Source of the DNA: SBBV01 sp036555425
GTDB lineage: Bacteria; Pseudomonadota; Alphaproteobacteria; Bin65
Assembly (NCBI GenBank): GCA_036555425.1
Contig: DATBLL010000031.1
Coordinates: 1-15,910, forward strand
Direction of reading: 5' to 3'
Length of the DNA stretch: 15,910 nucleotides
Shown in pieces: positions 5,583-13,514 of this stretch (position 1 is the stretch's first letter; each line of letters starts with the position of its first letter). The notes under the pieces are model-generated. The model was not told the origin of the DNA and made no database searches. It worked only from the letters and a program-made list of their open reading frames with translations. A program made the position numbers and the translations under genes.

Positions 5583-7261
5583 GACTCGGTTGCCGATGAC
5601 TTCTTCTTCTCCCGCTCCCGCAGCTCCAGCCGCCGGATCTTCCCCGTCGCCGTCAGGGGCAGCTCATTCACGAACTCGACGTGGCGCGGATATTCGTGCG
5701 CCGACAAGCGCGTGCGCACGAAGGCTTGAATCTCGGCGGCGAGGCGGTCGCTGGGCGCGTGGCCGGTGGCGAGGACGATGAAGGCCTTGACCGCTTCGGT
5801 GCGCATCGGGTCGGGCACGCCGATGACGGCGGCGAGGCCGACCGCCGGGTGCTTCATCAGGCACTCCTCGATCTCGCCCGGGCCGATGCGGTAGCCGGCG
5901 CTGGTGATCACGTCGTCGGCGCGGCCCTTGAACCAGAGATAGCCCTTGGCGTCCTTCATCCCCAAGTCGCCCGAGAGCATCCACTCGCCCTTGTGCTTGG
6001 CCTTGGTCGCCTCGGGATTGTTCCAATAGCCGATCATGGCGATGGGGTCGGGCATCTTGAACGCGATCTGCCCGACCGTGCCCGGCGCCACGGGCTTGCC
6101 GTCCTCGTCGACGATCTCGACGACATGGCCGGGGACGGCGCGCCCCATCGAGCCCGGGATCACGTCCATGATCGCCGGGCAATTGCCGACCATGAGGTTG
6201 CACTCGGTCTGGCCGTAGCCCTCGGCGATGACGATGCCGAAGGTTTCGTAGCCCCAGTGCAGAAGCTCCTCGCCCATGGTTTCGCCGCCGCTGAACATCG
6301 AGCGCAGGCGAAGGTCGTATTTCGTTTTCGCATTAGGCACTTGGCGCATCATCTTGAGCGCCGTCGGCGGGAAGAAGCAGTTGCGCACGCGGTGCTGGGC
6401 CATCATCGCGAACGCTTCTTCGGGATCGAATTTCCGCGCCCGCCAGGCCAGCACCGGCACGCCCGCGAACCAGGCGGGCATGAGATTATCCATGAGCCCG
6501 CCGATCCACGCCCAATCGGCCGGCGACCAGCAGAGGTCGCCCGGCTCGGGGAAGTAGCTGTGATAGAACTCCATCGAGGGCATGTGCGCGAGCATGCTGC
6601 GATGCGCGTGCAGCGCGCCCTTGGGCTGGCCGGTCGTACCCGAGGTGTAGACGAGGAAGGCGGGATCCTCGGCGCTGGTCGCCACGTTGCGGAACTGGCT
6701 CTGCCCGCGCGCGACGAGGCTCCAATAGCTGTGATCAGCGCCGGGCGGAATGCGCTGTCCACCCGGCCGCGAATGGCTCGTATCGTCCTCGACCAGGATC
6801 ACGTGCTTCAGGTCCGCGAGGCGCGGGCGGATGGCGGCGATCTTGGGCAGGTTCTCGGCGTTGGTGACGAGCGCGGCGGCGCCGCTGTTGGACAGCCGGT
6901 ATTCGAGCGCGTCCTCGCCGAACAGCGTGAAGAGGGGGAGGGCCACGGCGCCCATCTTGTAGAGCGCCACATGCGTGATCGCCGTCTCCGGCGCTTGCGG
7001 CAGCAGGATCGCGACGCGGTCGCCCTTCCGGATGCCGAGCGCCGTCAGCGCGTTGGCGAGCTTGTTGGCGATGTCGCGGATTTCGTTGAACGCATAGCGG
7101 TGCTCGTGGCCGCGCTCGTCGAAATAGATGAGGGCCGTTCGTCCCGGCTCGGCCGCGTGCCGGTCGCAGACGTCGAACGCCATATTGTAGACGCGCGGGA
7201 TGTCCCACCTGAGCGCGGCATAGACCTCCTCGTAGCTCTCGCCGCGTTTCAGCATCGGCAC
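5567..7261 (-). CDS. AMP-forming acetyl/acyl-CoA synthetase
   Basis: A 564-residue ANL-superfamily ligase that activates a carboxylic acid through an acyl-AMP to its CoA thioester. Motifs in order: the P-loop YTSGTTGQPKG (205-215), SGGETMGEE (324-332), EGYGQTECN (347-355), SGDLG (430-434), GRADDVITSAGYRIGPGEIE (446-465, hinge region), and PLTATGKIRR (535-544) with catalytic Lys541. PxxxxGK around that lysine fits the acetylation site by which Pat-type acetyltransferases inactivate such enzymes. The WxxP and WAWIGG segments resemble acetyl/medium-chain synthetases, but the acid cannot be fixed. I chose the GTG at 7261 over an ATG at 7255 because GGAGGG (minus strand, 7270-7275) is 8 bases from the GTG and 14 from the ATG. 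The C-terminal KKKSSATESLPRV tail is non-conserved and runs into a repeat hairpin. Confidence 0.92.
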   Translation of the reverse strand: MPMLKRGESYEEVYAALRWDIPRVYNMAFDVCDRHAAEPGRTALIYFDERGHEHRYAFNEIRDIANKLANALTALGIRKGDRVAILLPQAPETAITHVALYKMGAVALPLFTLFGEDALEYRLSNSGAAALVTNAENLPKIAAIRPRLADLKHVILVEDDTSHSRPGGQRIPPGADHSYWSLVARGQSQFRNVATSAEDPAFLVYTSGTTGQPKGALHAHRSMLAHMPSMEFYHSYFPEPGDLCWSPADWAWIGGLMDNLMPAWFAGVPVLAWRARKFDPEEAFAMMAQHRVRNCFFPPTALKMMRQVPNAKTKYDLRLRSMFSGGETMGEELLHWGYETFGIVIAEGYGQTECNLMVGNCPAIMDVIPGSMGRAVPGHVVEIVDEDGKPVAPGTVGQIAFKMPDPIAMIGYWNNPEATKAKHKGEWMLSGDLGMKDAKGYLWFKGRADDVITSAGYRIGPGEIEECLMKHPAVGLAAVIGVPDPMRTEAVKAFIVLATGHAPSDRLAAEIQAFVRTRLSAHEYPRHVEFVNELPLTATGKIRRLELREREKKKSSATESLPRV

Positions 7262-7269
7262 GTCCGGGG

Positions 7270-7275
7270 CCCTCC
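7270..7275 (-). promoter_or_regulatory. Shine-Dalgarno site deciding the GTG start of the synthetase
   Basis: GGAGGG on the minus strand, 8 bases before GTG at 7261. The competing ATG two codons later would have a 14-base spacer, so the GTG is favoured. Confidence 0.6.
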
Positions 7276-7321
7276 GTTCAGCGCGCCCGTATCTTATTCG
7301 CCGCCGTCGGGAAAGAAAGTG

Positions 7322-7487
7322 AACAGGAGCCGGGGAGAAGAAGCAAAGATTTCACCACGGAGGCACGGAGACACGGAGAAGGAAAAGAAATGTTTTGCGC
7401 GCCAAGGGCGCGCGATTCCTATCTTCTCCGTGTCTCGGTGCCTCCGTAGTTCGGCCTTTTCTTCTCCCCGGCTCCCCGGCTCCTGTT
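7322..7487. repeat. Nested palindromic intergenic repeat, long copy
   Basis: There are three concentric levels of inverted repetition. The outer arms (7322-7342 and about 7459-7487) share AACAGGAGCCGGGGAGAAGA; the right arm has an extra 8 bases (a duplicated GCCGGGGA). The middle arms (7357-7381 and 7423-7447) match at 24 of 25 positions and are built from the octamer NCACGGAG repeated three times. At the centre GCGCGCC (7397-7403) and GGCGCGC (7407-7413) form a short hairpin. The element ends 7 bases from the stop of the panE-like gene and fills most of the 233-base gap. It encodes no protein. A second, shorter copy is at 8475-8552. Confidence 0.8.
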
Positions 7488-7494
7488 TTCTATC

Positions 7495-8424
7495 CTACCA
7501 CCCCTCGCGCTTGCGGCGGGCTTGGTAGGTTTGCAGGTGCGCGTAGATCACGCGCAGCATCGGCGTCGCCAGTTTGGCGGCCTCGGCGCGCGCGAGCATG
7601 TCGCCGATGATGTGATCGGCTTCGATCGGGCCCTTGCGCTCGATGTCGCGCAGCATCGAGGAGGAGAAGGTCGAATTCTTCTCGGTAAGCCAGGCTTTGA
7701 GCCCGGTTACGGTTTCAGCAGCGCTGCGACGACCGGCCGCGGCCGCCACCGAGGTGCACTCGTCGATCGTTGCCCGCACGAAACCGGCGCCGTCGCGGCT
7801 TTCGACGATGTCGCCGATGGCGCCGCGCATCAGCGAGGTCATGCCGGCGACGGTGACGATGGTGACGAACTTGTCCCACATGTCTTGCACGATATGCGGG
7901 CTGTGGCGGTAATCGAACTTCGCCTTCTGCATCGCACGCGCCACGTGGCCGCAGAAGTTCGCTTGGGCCGGCGTGCGCTCGCCGAAAGCGAAGCTGTGGA
8001 ACTTGCTCATGTGGCGCACGATCCCCTCGGGCGTGAGGGTGACGCCGATGGAACAAGTGCCGCCGAGCACGCGCGCCGCTCCGAAGGCGGCGTCGAGCGC
8101 ATCAAGGTGGCGCATGCCGTTCAAGACCGGCAGCACGCGCGTCTCCGGCCCCATCGCCGGGCGGATCGCAGCAATCGCGCCGTCGAGGTCATAGGCCTTG
8201 CAGGTGAACAGCACGAGGTCGTAGCCGGCGGCGAGCTGCTCGGCGCCGACGGTCTTGACCGGCCCTTGGAAATCGCCGGCGGGGCTCTGAATAACCAAGC
8301 CGTTCTTGGCCAGCTCTTCGGCGCGGCGCGCGCGCACGAGGAAGGTGACGTCCACGCCAGCCTCGGCGAGCCGCCCGCCGAAATACCCGCCGGTGGCCCC
8401 GGCGCCCAACACGAGAATGCGCAT
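7495..8424 (-). CDS. panE: 2-dehydropantoate 2-reductase (ketopantoate reductase) family protein
   Basis: A 309-residue NADPH-dependent reductase. The N terminus carries the Rossmann motif GAGATGGYFGGRLAEAG (7-23). VLFTCKAYD (71-79) and LNGMRHLD (101-108, with conserved Asn102) follow. The C-terminal helical domain has the catalytic Lys in WDKFV (Lys185) and the conserved Ser/Glu region SSSMLRDIERKGPIEAD (254-270, with Glu268 as the probable acid). The family makes pantoate for coenzyme A, but bacteria often carry several paralogs acting on other 2-keto acids, and no other pantothenate gene adjoins. AAGGA (minus strand, 8432-8436) lies 7 bases before the ATG. The gene sits between the two copies of the nested palindromic repeat. 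Confidence 0.85.
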   Translation of the reverse strand: MRILVLGAGATGGYFGGRLAEAGVDVTFLVRARRAEELAKNGLVIQSPAGDFQGPVKTVGAEQLAAGYDLVLFTCKAYDLDGAIAAIRPAMGPETRVLPVLNGMRHLDALDAAFGAARVLGGTCSIGVTLTPEGIVRHMSKFHSFAFGERTPAQANFCGHVARAMQKAKFDYRHSPHIVQDMWDKFVTIVTVAGMTSLMRGAIGDIVESRDGAGFVRATIDECTSVAAAAGRRSAAETVTGLKAWLTEKNSTFSSSMLRDIERKGPIEADHIIGDMLARAEAAKLATPMLRVIYAHLQTYQARRKREGW

Positions 8425-8474
8425 TCCGGTGTCCTTGTACTTTCAGCTTTCGTCGTTTCGCCGGCGTGGCACTG

Positions 8475-8552
8475 ACCACGGAGGCACGGAGAGGTTTGTT
8501 GCGCGCCAAAGGCGCGCCATTCCCTCACTCCGTGTCTCCGTGCCTCCGTGGT
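8475..8552. repeat. Nested palindromic intergenic repeat, short copy
   Basis: Arms of 17 bases (8475-8491 and 8536-8552) are perfectly complementary and consist of the same NCACGGAG octamers as the copy at 7322-7487. The centre carries GCGCGCC-AAA-GGCGCGC (8501-8517). The left arm lacks the third octamer that is still present on the right, which suggests a small deletion. This copy lies in the divergent space between the panE-like gene and the DUF302 gene, where promoters for both should be. Confidence 0.8.
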
Positions 8553-8694
8553 GAATGTTCTCTCCTCCGCGCCTTGAGGCAATAGCGCGCGCCGATTGAT
8601 TCGATAAACAACCGGCATTTCAGCGAAGCACCCCGTTCGGTCACCTTGGCATCCGACAGCCGCGATCCGCGGCAGGAGCCAGCAGGAGACCGAC

Positions 8695-9189
8695 ATGTTC
8701 GCCCGCATCGCGACCCTCATCGCGGCCGGCCTCATCATCGGCATGATGACGCCGCCGCCCGCCACGACCCTCGCCGACAGCCCCAAGGCCGTCCCCGCCG
8801 CCAACGGCATCGTCAAGCTCAAGAGCGCCTACGGCATGGAGGAAACCATCGCCCGCTTGAAGGCCGACATCGCCAAGAAGGGCATCACCTTCTTCGCCCA
8901 GATCGACCAGGACAAGCTCGCCGCCGCCGCCAACATCAAGATCGGCCCCTCGGTGCTGCTGATCTTCGGCAATCCGGCGCTGGGCACCCAGTTCATGACC
9001 CGCAATCCGGAAGCGGGCATCGACTGGCCGGTGCGCATCCTCGTTTACCGCGACGGCGCCGGGCAGGTCTTCGCCGAATACACCGACTTCCTCTGGATCG
9101 CCCGCCGCCACGGCATCGTCTCCGACGACGCGCCCTTCAAGATGGCCAACGAGGTCATCGGTTCGATCACGTCGAGCGTCGCGAAATAG
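8695..9189 (+). CDS. Exported DUF302-domain protein
   Basis: A 164-residue protein. An N-terminal hydrophobic segment (about residues 4-19) and PATTLADSPK suggest a signal peptide cut near residue 27. The rest is a single DUF302 domain: GMEETIARLKADIAKKGITF, then IGPSVLLIFGNPALGTQFM (83-101), IDWPVRILVYRD (109-120), and the C-terminal helix. The family is widespread and of unknown biochemical function; it is often periplasmic. AGGAGA (8684-8689) stands 5 bases before the ATG. The gene is divergent from the panE-like gene and is followed by the molybdoenzyme gene on the same strand after 118 bases, a distance that suggests a separate promoter. Confidence 0.88.
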   Translation: MFARIATLIAAGLIIGMMTPPPATTLADSPKAVPAANGIVKLKSAYGMEETIARLKADIAKKGITFFAQIDQDKLAAAANIKIGPSVLLIFGNPALGTQFMTRNPEAGIDWPVRILVYRDGAGQVFAEYTDFLWIARRHGIVSDDAPFKMANEVIGSITSSVAK

Positions 9190-9240
9190 CCGTCGCGCGC
9201 CGGTCGGTGTCTTGCTGGTCTCCCATTTTTGTCACCGGCA

Positions 9241-9294
9241 CCATTAATGGCGTTCGGGCAGAGGCGGCACGCTTTTAATAGCGTCGGGCCCGAC
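9241..9294. promoter_or_regulatory. Two perfect palindromes upstream of the molybdoenzyme gene
   Basis: CCATTAATGG (9241-9250) and GTCGGGCCCGAC (9283-9294) are perfect palindromes of 10 and 12 bases in the 118-base gap before the molybdoenzyme start at 9308. The first is AT-centred in a GC-rich setting, which is unusual for chance. They may be operator sites; no regulator is identified. Confidence 0.3.
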
Positions 9295-9307
9295 CTATGT
9301 TGCGGCC

Positions 9308-11410
9308 ATGCCGCTCGACGCCCGCAGCCAAGCCGTCTTCGTGCCGTCCGCCTGTCCGCACGATTGCCCCTCCACCTGCGCGCTCGAGGTGGAGAAGCTC
9401 GATGCGCGCACGATCGGCCGCGTGCGCGGCGCCGAGGCGAACAGCTACACGCTGGGCGTCGTGTGCGCCAAGGTCGCGCGCTACAAGGAGCGCGTCCATC
9501 ACCCGGGCCGCCTGGCCCGGCCGCTGCGCCGCGTCGGCGAGAAGGGCGCTGGCATGGCGGCCTTCCAGCCGATTGCGTGGGACGACGCCCTCGACATCGT
9601 CGCCGAGAAATTCCGGCGCATCGCGGCCGAATACGGCAGCGAGGCGATCTGGCCCTACTACTACGCCGGCACGATGGGGCTGGTGCAGCGCGACGGGCTC
9701 AATCGCCTGCGCCACGAGATGAAGTATTCGCGCGAGCATTTCACCATCTGCAACATGCTCTCGGACGCGGGCTGGCGCGCGGGCCACGGCGCCAAATGGG
9801 GCGCCGACGCGCGCGAGATGATCGACTCCGATCTCATCGTGATGTGGGGCGGCAACCCGGTCCACACCCAGGTCAACGTGATGACGCACGTGGCGCGGGC
9901 GCGAAAGCAGCGGAGCGCGCGCTTCGCCGTCGTCGACGTCTACAAGACCGCGACCTGCGACCAGGCCGACGAACATATCCTCGTCCGGCCCGGCACCGAC
10001 GGCGCGCTCGCCTGCGCCATGATGCACGTCATGTTCAAGGAGGGCTTCGCCGACCGCGAGTATCTCGCGCGCTACGGCAAGGATTGGCAGGAATTCGCGC
10101 GCCATCTCGAGACGCGCACGCCCGCATGGGCCGAAGCGATCACCGGCGTGCCCGCCGCGCGCATCGCCGAATTCGCGCGCACCTATGGGCGGTCCCAGGC
10201 CGCGTTCCTCCGCATCGGCTACGGCTTCACGCGCTCGCGCAACGGCGCCGCCAGCATGCACGCGGTGAGCGCGCTCGCCGTCGTCGGCGGCAAGTGGAAG
10301 GTGAAGGGCGGCGGCGCCCTCTATAGCCAATCGGGCGGCTATGGCCTCGATACGACGCTCATCGACGGCCTCGATCTGCTCGACAACAAGACGCGCCTGC
10401 TCGACCAATCGCGCATCGGCCCTGTGCTCACCGGCGACAAGCGCGATATCGGCGGCGGGCCGCCGGTGATGGGCCTCCTCATCCAGAACACGAACCCGAT
10501 GTCGGTGGCGCCCGAGCTGTTGAAGGTGCGCGACGGCTTCCGGCGCAAGGATCTGTTCGTTTGCGTCCACGAGCAGTTCCTGACCGAGACGGCCGAGATG
10601 GCCGATATCGTGCTGCCCGCCACGACCTTCCTCGAGCACGCCGATCTCTACGTCTCGGGCGGGCACACGCATCTCTTCGTCGTGCGGCCGGTCATCGAGC
10701 CCCATGCCGAGGCGCGCGAGAACCACTGGGTCGTCTGCGAGCTCGCGCGGCGCCTCGGCTGCCAGCATCCCGGCTTTGCGATGGACGCCTGGTCGATCAT
10801 CGACGCCACCCTCAAGGCGTCGGGCCTGCCCGGCGCCGACGCGATTGCCGACGGCCCGGCCGCGGGGCACTGGCAGGACTCCGCGCGGCCTTTGGCGAAG
10901 CAGCACTTCCTCGACGGGTTCGGCCACGCCGACGGCAAGTTCCATTTCAAGCCGGACTGGTCGCGCGTCGGCGCAAACTGCGCGCGCCTGCCGCCGTTCC
11001 CCGATTTCTGCGACGTCATTGATCAACCGGACGCGGAAAGGCCGTACCGCATGGTCGCGGCGCCGGCGCGCAACTATCTCAATTCGACGTTCACCGAGAC
11101 GCCGACCTCGCAGGCCAAGGAGCGGCGCCCCACGATCATGATCCATCCCGAGGATTGCCGCGAACTCGGCGTCGCCGAGGGCGACCGTGTGCGCATCGGC
11201 AACAAGCGCGGCTCGCTCGTGATCCACGCCAAGCCCTTCGCCGGACTGCAGCGCGGCGTGGTCGTGGTCGAAAGCATCTGGCCCAACCGCGCCTTCGAGG
11301 AGGGCATCGGCATCAACGCGCTCGTCAGCGCCGATCCGGGCCTCCCCAACGGCGGCGCCGCGTTCCACGACACCGCCATTTGGATTCGTAAGGCCGGGGC
11401 GCGCGCGTAA
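9308..11410 (+). CDS. Molybdopterin-dependent oxidoreductase of the DMSO-reductase family, with N-terminal [4Fe-4S] site
   Basis: A 700-residue cytoplasmic-type enzyme. Residues 12-24 carry PSACPHDCPSTC, with Cys16, Cys20 and Cys24, completed by Cys53 in LGVVCAK; this is the [4Fe-4S] pattern of the family. The large molybdopterin-binding region follows, including IVMWGGNPVHTQ (177-188) and VLPATTFLEHADLYVSGG. A C-terminal dinucleotide-binding domain starts near residue 580 (RMVAAPARNYLNSTF; HPEDCRELGVAEGDRVRI). No Tat signal is present and no electron-transfer or chaperone subunit gene adjoins, so it looks like a stand-alone soluble enzyme. The CPHDCP(S/D)TC group is common in proteobacteria but its substrates are largely undetermined. 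The Mo-ligating residue cannot be assigned with confidence. The start is the ATG at 9308, although no strong Shine-Dalgarno is visible. Confidence 0.9.
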   Translation: MPLDARSQAVFVPSACPHDCPSTCALEVEKLDARTIGRVRGAEANSYTLGVVCAKVARYKERVHHPGRLARPLRRVGEKGAGMAAFQPIAWDDALDIVAEKFRRIAAEYGSEAIWPYYYAGTMGLVQRDGLNRLRHEMKYSREHFTICNMLSDAGWRAGHGAKWGADAREMIDSDLIVMWGGNPVHTQVNVMTHVARARKQRSARFAVVDVYKTATCDQADEHILVRPGTDGALACAMMHVMFKEGFADREYLARYGKDWQEFARHLETRTPAWAEAITGVPAARIAEFARTYGRSQAAFLRIGYGFTRSRNGAASMHAVSALAVVGGKWKVKGGGALYSQSGGYGLDTTLIDGLDLLDNKTRLLDQSRIGPVLTGDKRDIGGGPPVMGLLIQNTNPMSVAPELLKVRDGFRRKDLFVCVHEQFLTETAEMADIVLPATTFLEHADLYVSGGHTHLFVVRPVIEPHAEARENHWVVCELARRLGCQHPGFAMDAWSIIDATLKASGLPGADAIADGPAAGHWQDSARPLAKQHFLDGFGHADGKFHFKPDWSRVGANCARLPPFPDFCDVIDQPDAERPYRMVAAPARNYLNSTFTETPTSQAKERRPTIMIHPEDCRELGVAEGDRVRIGNKRGSLVIHAKPFAGLQRGVVVVESIWPNRAFEEGIGINALVSADPGLPNGGAAFHDTAIWIRKAGARA

Positions 11411-11671
11411 TCGGCGCCGCGCCGGCGAGCAATAAGGCGACCGTGGGTAAGAAAGCGTTGAGAGACGTTCGAGATGATGGGGCTTCACGGCTTCCTCGCC
11501 GCGCCACCGCCTTCCGGCGTCCCCACACCAGGCGTAGCAGCGTCCGGGCCCGGCGGCACGTATAAGTCGCGAGGGATCGCCGCAAGTCCATGCATCGCAT
11601 TTGTTGCGTTAGCCGCGGCTTAATGTACTATATTTAGATTGCTGCCAGGGTGGCGGCATGGTGGTAGGGGT
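11411..11671 (+). other. Intergenic region between molybdoenzyme and mipZ
   Basis: A 261-base gap with no supported gene. GC-rich sequence with short CGCCGG-type self-complementary patches follows the molybdoenzyme stop. The last 70 bases are markedly AT-richer and contain the candidate mipZ promoter. A 49-codon open frame (11474-11623) lacks a ribosome-binding site and recognisable features. Confidence 0.5.
11604..11631 (+). promoter_or_regulatory. Candidate mipZ promoter
   Basis: TTGCGT (11604-11609) and TACTAT (11626-11631) are separated by 16 bases in the most AT-rich patch of the neighbourhood. The implied transcript start, about 11638, leaves a leader of roughly 34 bases before the ATG at 11672. 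It also excludes the upstream in-frame TTG at 11639 as a start. Confidence 0.4.
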
Positions 11672-12625
11672 ATGTCCCAAGCGGCTGCGACGCGCGGTCA
11701 GGTCATCGTCCTCGGCAACGAAAAGGGTGGCACCGGCAAGTCCACCTCGGCGATGCACATCGTCGTCGCCTTGATGCGCGACGGCTACAAGGTCGCCAGC
11801 ATCGACCTCGATCCGCACCAGGGCACGCTCACGCGCTACGTCGAGAACCGCAAGGCCTTCTCGGAATCGAAGGGCATCCGCCTGCCCATTCCCGAGCATC
11901 ACTGCTTCAGCGGCAGCGACGCCGACAGCGTCACCGCGGCCGAGAACGAGGACAAGCGCCGCCTCGACGCGCTGGTCGAGCAATTGGGCGACGTCAATGA
12001 TTACATCGTCATCGACTGCCCGGGCAGCGACACGTTCCTGGCGCGCCACGCGCTGAGCATCGCCGACACGCTGATCACGCCGATCAACGACAGCTTCATC
12101 GACATGGACCTTTTGGCGAAAGTCGGCGGCAACCCGCCGCGCGTGCTCGGGCCCAGCACCTACAGCCAGATCGTGTGGGAGCAGAAGGTGCAGCGGGCGC
12201 AGCGCAACCGCCAAAGCATCGACTGGATCGTGATGCGCAACCGCCTCGCTCAGCTCGATTCGCGCAACAAGCGCAATGTCGGCGACGCGCTCGAAAAGCT
12301 CTCCGAGCGGATCGGCTACCGCCTCATCGACGGCTTCAGCGAGCGCGTGATCTTCCGCCAGCTCTTCCTCCAGGGGCTCACCGTCCTCGACCTCCGCGAC
12401 GAGGGCACCGACGTGCAGCTCAACCTCTCGCACATCGCCGCGCGCAACGAGATCCGCAATCTGCTCGACGCGGTGCTGGGCGAGCCGGAAATCCCGGCGC
12501 CGGCGCCGATGAACATCGCCGCGGGCTGGCCGCCCTCGGCCGCCAAGCCCGCGCCGGAACCGAGCAAGACGGAGCCGGGCAAGGAGGCGAAGCCGGCCGG
12601 CGCCGAGGCGCCCGCCGAGTCTTGA
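11672..12625 (+). CDS. mipZ: Division-plane positioning ATPase MipZ
   Basis: A 317-residue ParA/MinD-type ATPase that forms a gradient from ParB at the poles and inhibits FtsZ assembly in Alphaproteobacteria. The deviant Walker A is EKGGTGKST (17-25), with signature Lys18 and P-loop Lys23. IDLDPHQGTLTRYVENRKA (44-62) matches the MipZ IDLDxRQ/ENRR region. Walker B is YIVIDCPGSD (111-120), followed by TPINDSFIDMDLL. The run YSQIVWEQKVQRA, then IDWIVMRNRLAQLDSRNKR, is diagnostic of MipZ and separates it from plasmid ParA. Caulobacter MipZ has 274 residues; the excess here is a Pro/Ala/Lys-rich tail after about residue 272, probably disordered. The ATG at 11672 fits the candidate promoter. A VWA gene follows 31 bases after the stop. 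Confidence 0.93.
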   Translation: MSQAAATRGQVIVLGNEKGGTGKSTSAMHIVVALMRDGYKVASIDLDPHQGTLTRYVENRKAFSESKGIRLPIPEHHCFSGSDADSVTAAENEDKRRLDALVEQLGDVNDYIVIDCPGSDTFLARHALSIADTLITPINDSFIDMDLLAKVGGNPPRVLGPSTYSQIVWEQKVQRAQRNRQSIDWIVMRNRLAQLDSRNKRNVGDALEKLSERIGYRLIDGFSERVIFRQLFLQGLTVLDLRDEGTDVQLNLSHIAARNEIRNLLDAVLGEPEIPAPAPMNIAAGWPPSAAKPAPEPSKTEPGKEAKPAGAEAPAES

Positions 12626-12656
12626 TTGCCGCCCCCCGGCGCCCGAGCTTCCATCC

Positions 12657-13388
12657 ATGGGCGATCGCGACAAATCCAAGTCGGTGCCGGCGCCGCGCGG
12701 CGAACGCGAGCCGGGGCGCAGCGACGTCGACGCGTTCTTGAGCCACCTCGCGGCGGTGCCGTCGCTGCAGCGCCGCGGCGGCGAGCGCGGCCGGCTCATC
12801 TTCGCCATGGATGCCACGGCGAGCCGCGAGCCCACCTGGGACACGGCGATCCAGATCCAGGCCGAAATGTTCAGCGAGACGGCGGCGCTCGGCGGGCTCG
12901 AGGTGCAGCTCGCCTGGTATCGCGGCTTCGGCCAATTCCGCGCCAGCGAATGGGTGAGCGACTCGAAGGCGCTGGTCGCGCAGATGACCGCCGTTCGCTG
13001 CCTCGCCGGCAAGACCCAGATCGCGCGCGTCTTGAAGAACGCCATCGTCGAGGCCAAGCGGGGCCGGGTGGGCGCCCTCGTCTTCGTCGGCGACGCGATG
13101 GAGGAGGATATCGACGCGCTCGGCGATCTCGCCGGCCGCCTCGGCCTTCTCGGCGTGCGCGCCTTCATCTTCCACGAGGGCCGCGACCCCACCGCCGCGC
13201 GCGCGTTCCAGCACATCGCCAAGCTCACCGGCGGCGCCTGCTGCCGCTTCGACGCCTCGAGCGCGCGGCAGCTGCGCGAATTGCTCGCCGCCGTCGCCGT
13301 CTACGCCGCCGGCGGCCGCGCCGCGCTCGAGGACTACGGCCGCAAGAAGGGCGGCGAGGTGCTGCGGCTCACGCACCAGGTGCGGTGA
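12657..13388 (+). CDS. VWA-domain (von Willebrand factor A-like) protein of unknown function
   Basis: A 243-residue cytoplasmic-type protein with no signal peptide or membrane segment. A charged N-terminal 40 residues precede a VWA fold with a complete metal-ion-dependent adhesion site. RLIFAMDATAS gives D52-x-T54-x-S56 in place of the usual DxSxS, GKTQIARVL supplies Thr120, and LVFVGDAMEED supplies Asp146. The C-terminal helix contains AVYAAGGRAALEDYGRKKGG. Such a site normally binds Mg2+ and a partner's acidic residue, so a protein-binding role is likely; the partner is unknown. It lies 31 bases after mipZ on the same strand and upstream of a J-domain gene, so cotranscription with mipZ is plausible. 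I recall similar proteins annotated only as VWA in related alphaproteobacteria; this needs a search to confirm. Confidence 0.82.
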   Translation: MGDRDKSKSVPAPRGEREPGRSDVDAFLSHLAAVPSLQRRGGERGRLIFAMDATASREPTWDTAIQIQAEMFSETAALGGLEVQLAWYRGFGQFRASEWVSDSKALVAQMTAVRCLAGKTQIARVLKNAIVEAKRGRVGALVFVGDAMEEDIDALGDLAGRLGLLGVRAFIFHEGRDPTAARAFQHIAKLTGGACCRFDASSARQLRELLAAVAVYAAGGRAALEDYGRKKGGEVLRLTHQVR

Positions 13389-13450
13389 TTTCTGGGACCG
13401 TGCGCCGCGAGACGGGATCAAGGCGGTAACGAAGACTTTTCCCGTGCGCA

Positions 13451-13470
13451 GCGCCCTTGGGCCAGGGCGC
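13451..13470 (+). terminator. Stem-loop between the VWA and J-protein genes
   Basis: GCGCCCT (13451-13457) and AGGGCGC (13464-13470) form a perfect 7-base stem with a 6-base loop, 62 bases after the VWA stop. No T-run follows. It overlaps the -35 of the candidate J-protein promoter. Confidence 0.35.
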
Positions 13471-13485
13471 CGCTGAGGCTATATC
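13457..13485 (+). promoter_or_regulatory. Candidate promoter of the J-domain protein gene
   Basis: TTGGGC (13457-13462) and TATATC (13480-13485) with a 17-base spacer. It lies about 75 bases before the ATG at 13560, leaving a leader that carries the 15-base tandem repeat. This is a pattern match only. Confidence 0.3.
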
Positions 13486-13514
13486 CTTGATTTCCCGCCC
13501 GCGCTCCCGGGGCT

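Noticed and set aside
5681..7528. Open frame of 615 codons opposite the acyl-CoA synthetase
   Set aside because: It is antisense to a complete ANL enzyme with all motifs, has no family resemblance, and runs into the palindromic repeat.
7352..8552. Short-spaced direct units in the palindromes as a CRISPR array
   Set aside because: The octamers are contiguous and form inverted arms; there are no unique spacers between repeats.
9275..11488. Open frame of 737 codons opposite the molybdoenzyme
   Set aside because: It is longer than the real gene but consists of Arg/Ala/Gly/Asp/His-rich low-information sequence; the plus-strand frame has clear cofactor motifs.
11474..11623. 49-codon open frame upstream of mipZ
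   Set aside because: No ribosome-binding site, Pro/Ala/Gly-rich, no domain, and it overlaps the candidate mipZ promoter.
11609..13228. Open frame of 539 codons opposite mipZ and the VWA gene
   Set aside because: It spans two good genes and their intergenic gap on the other strand and has no domain.
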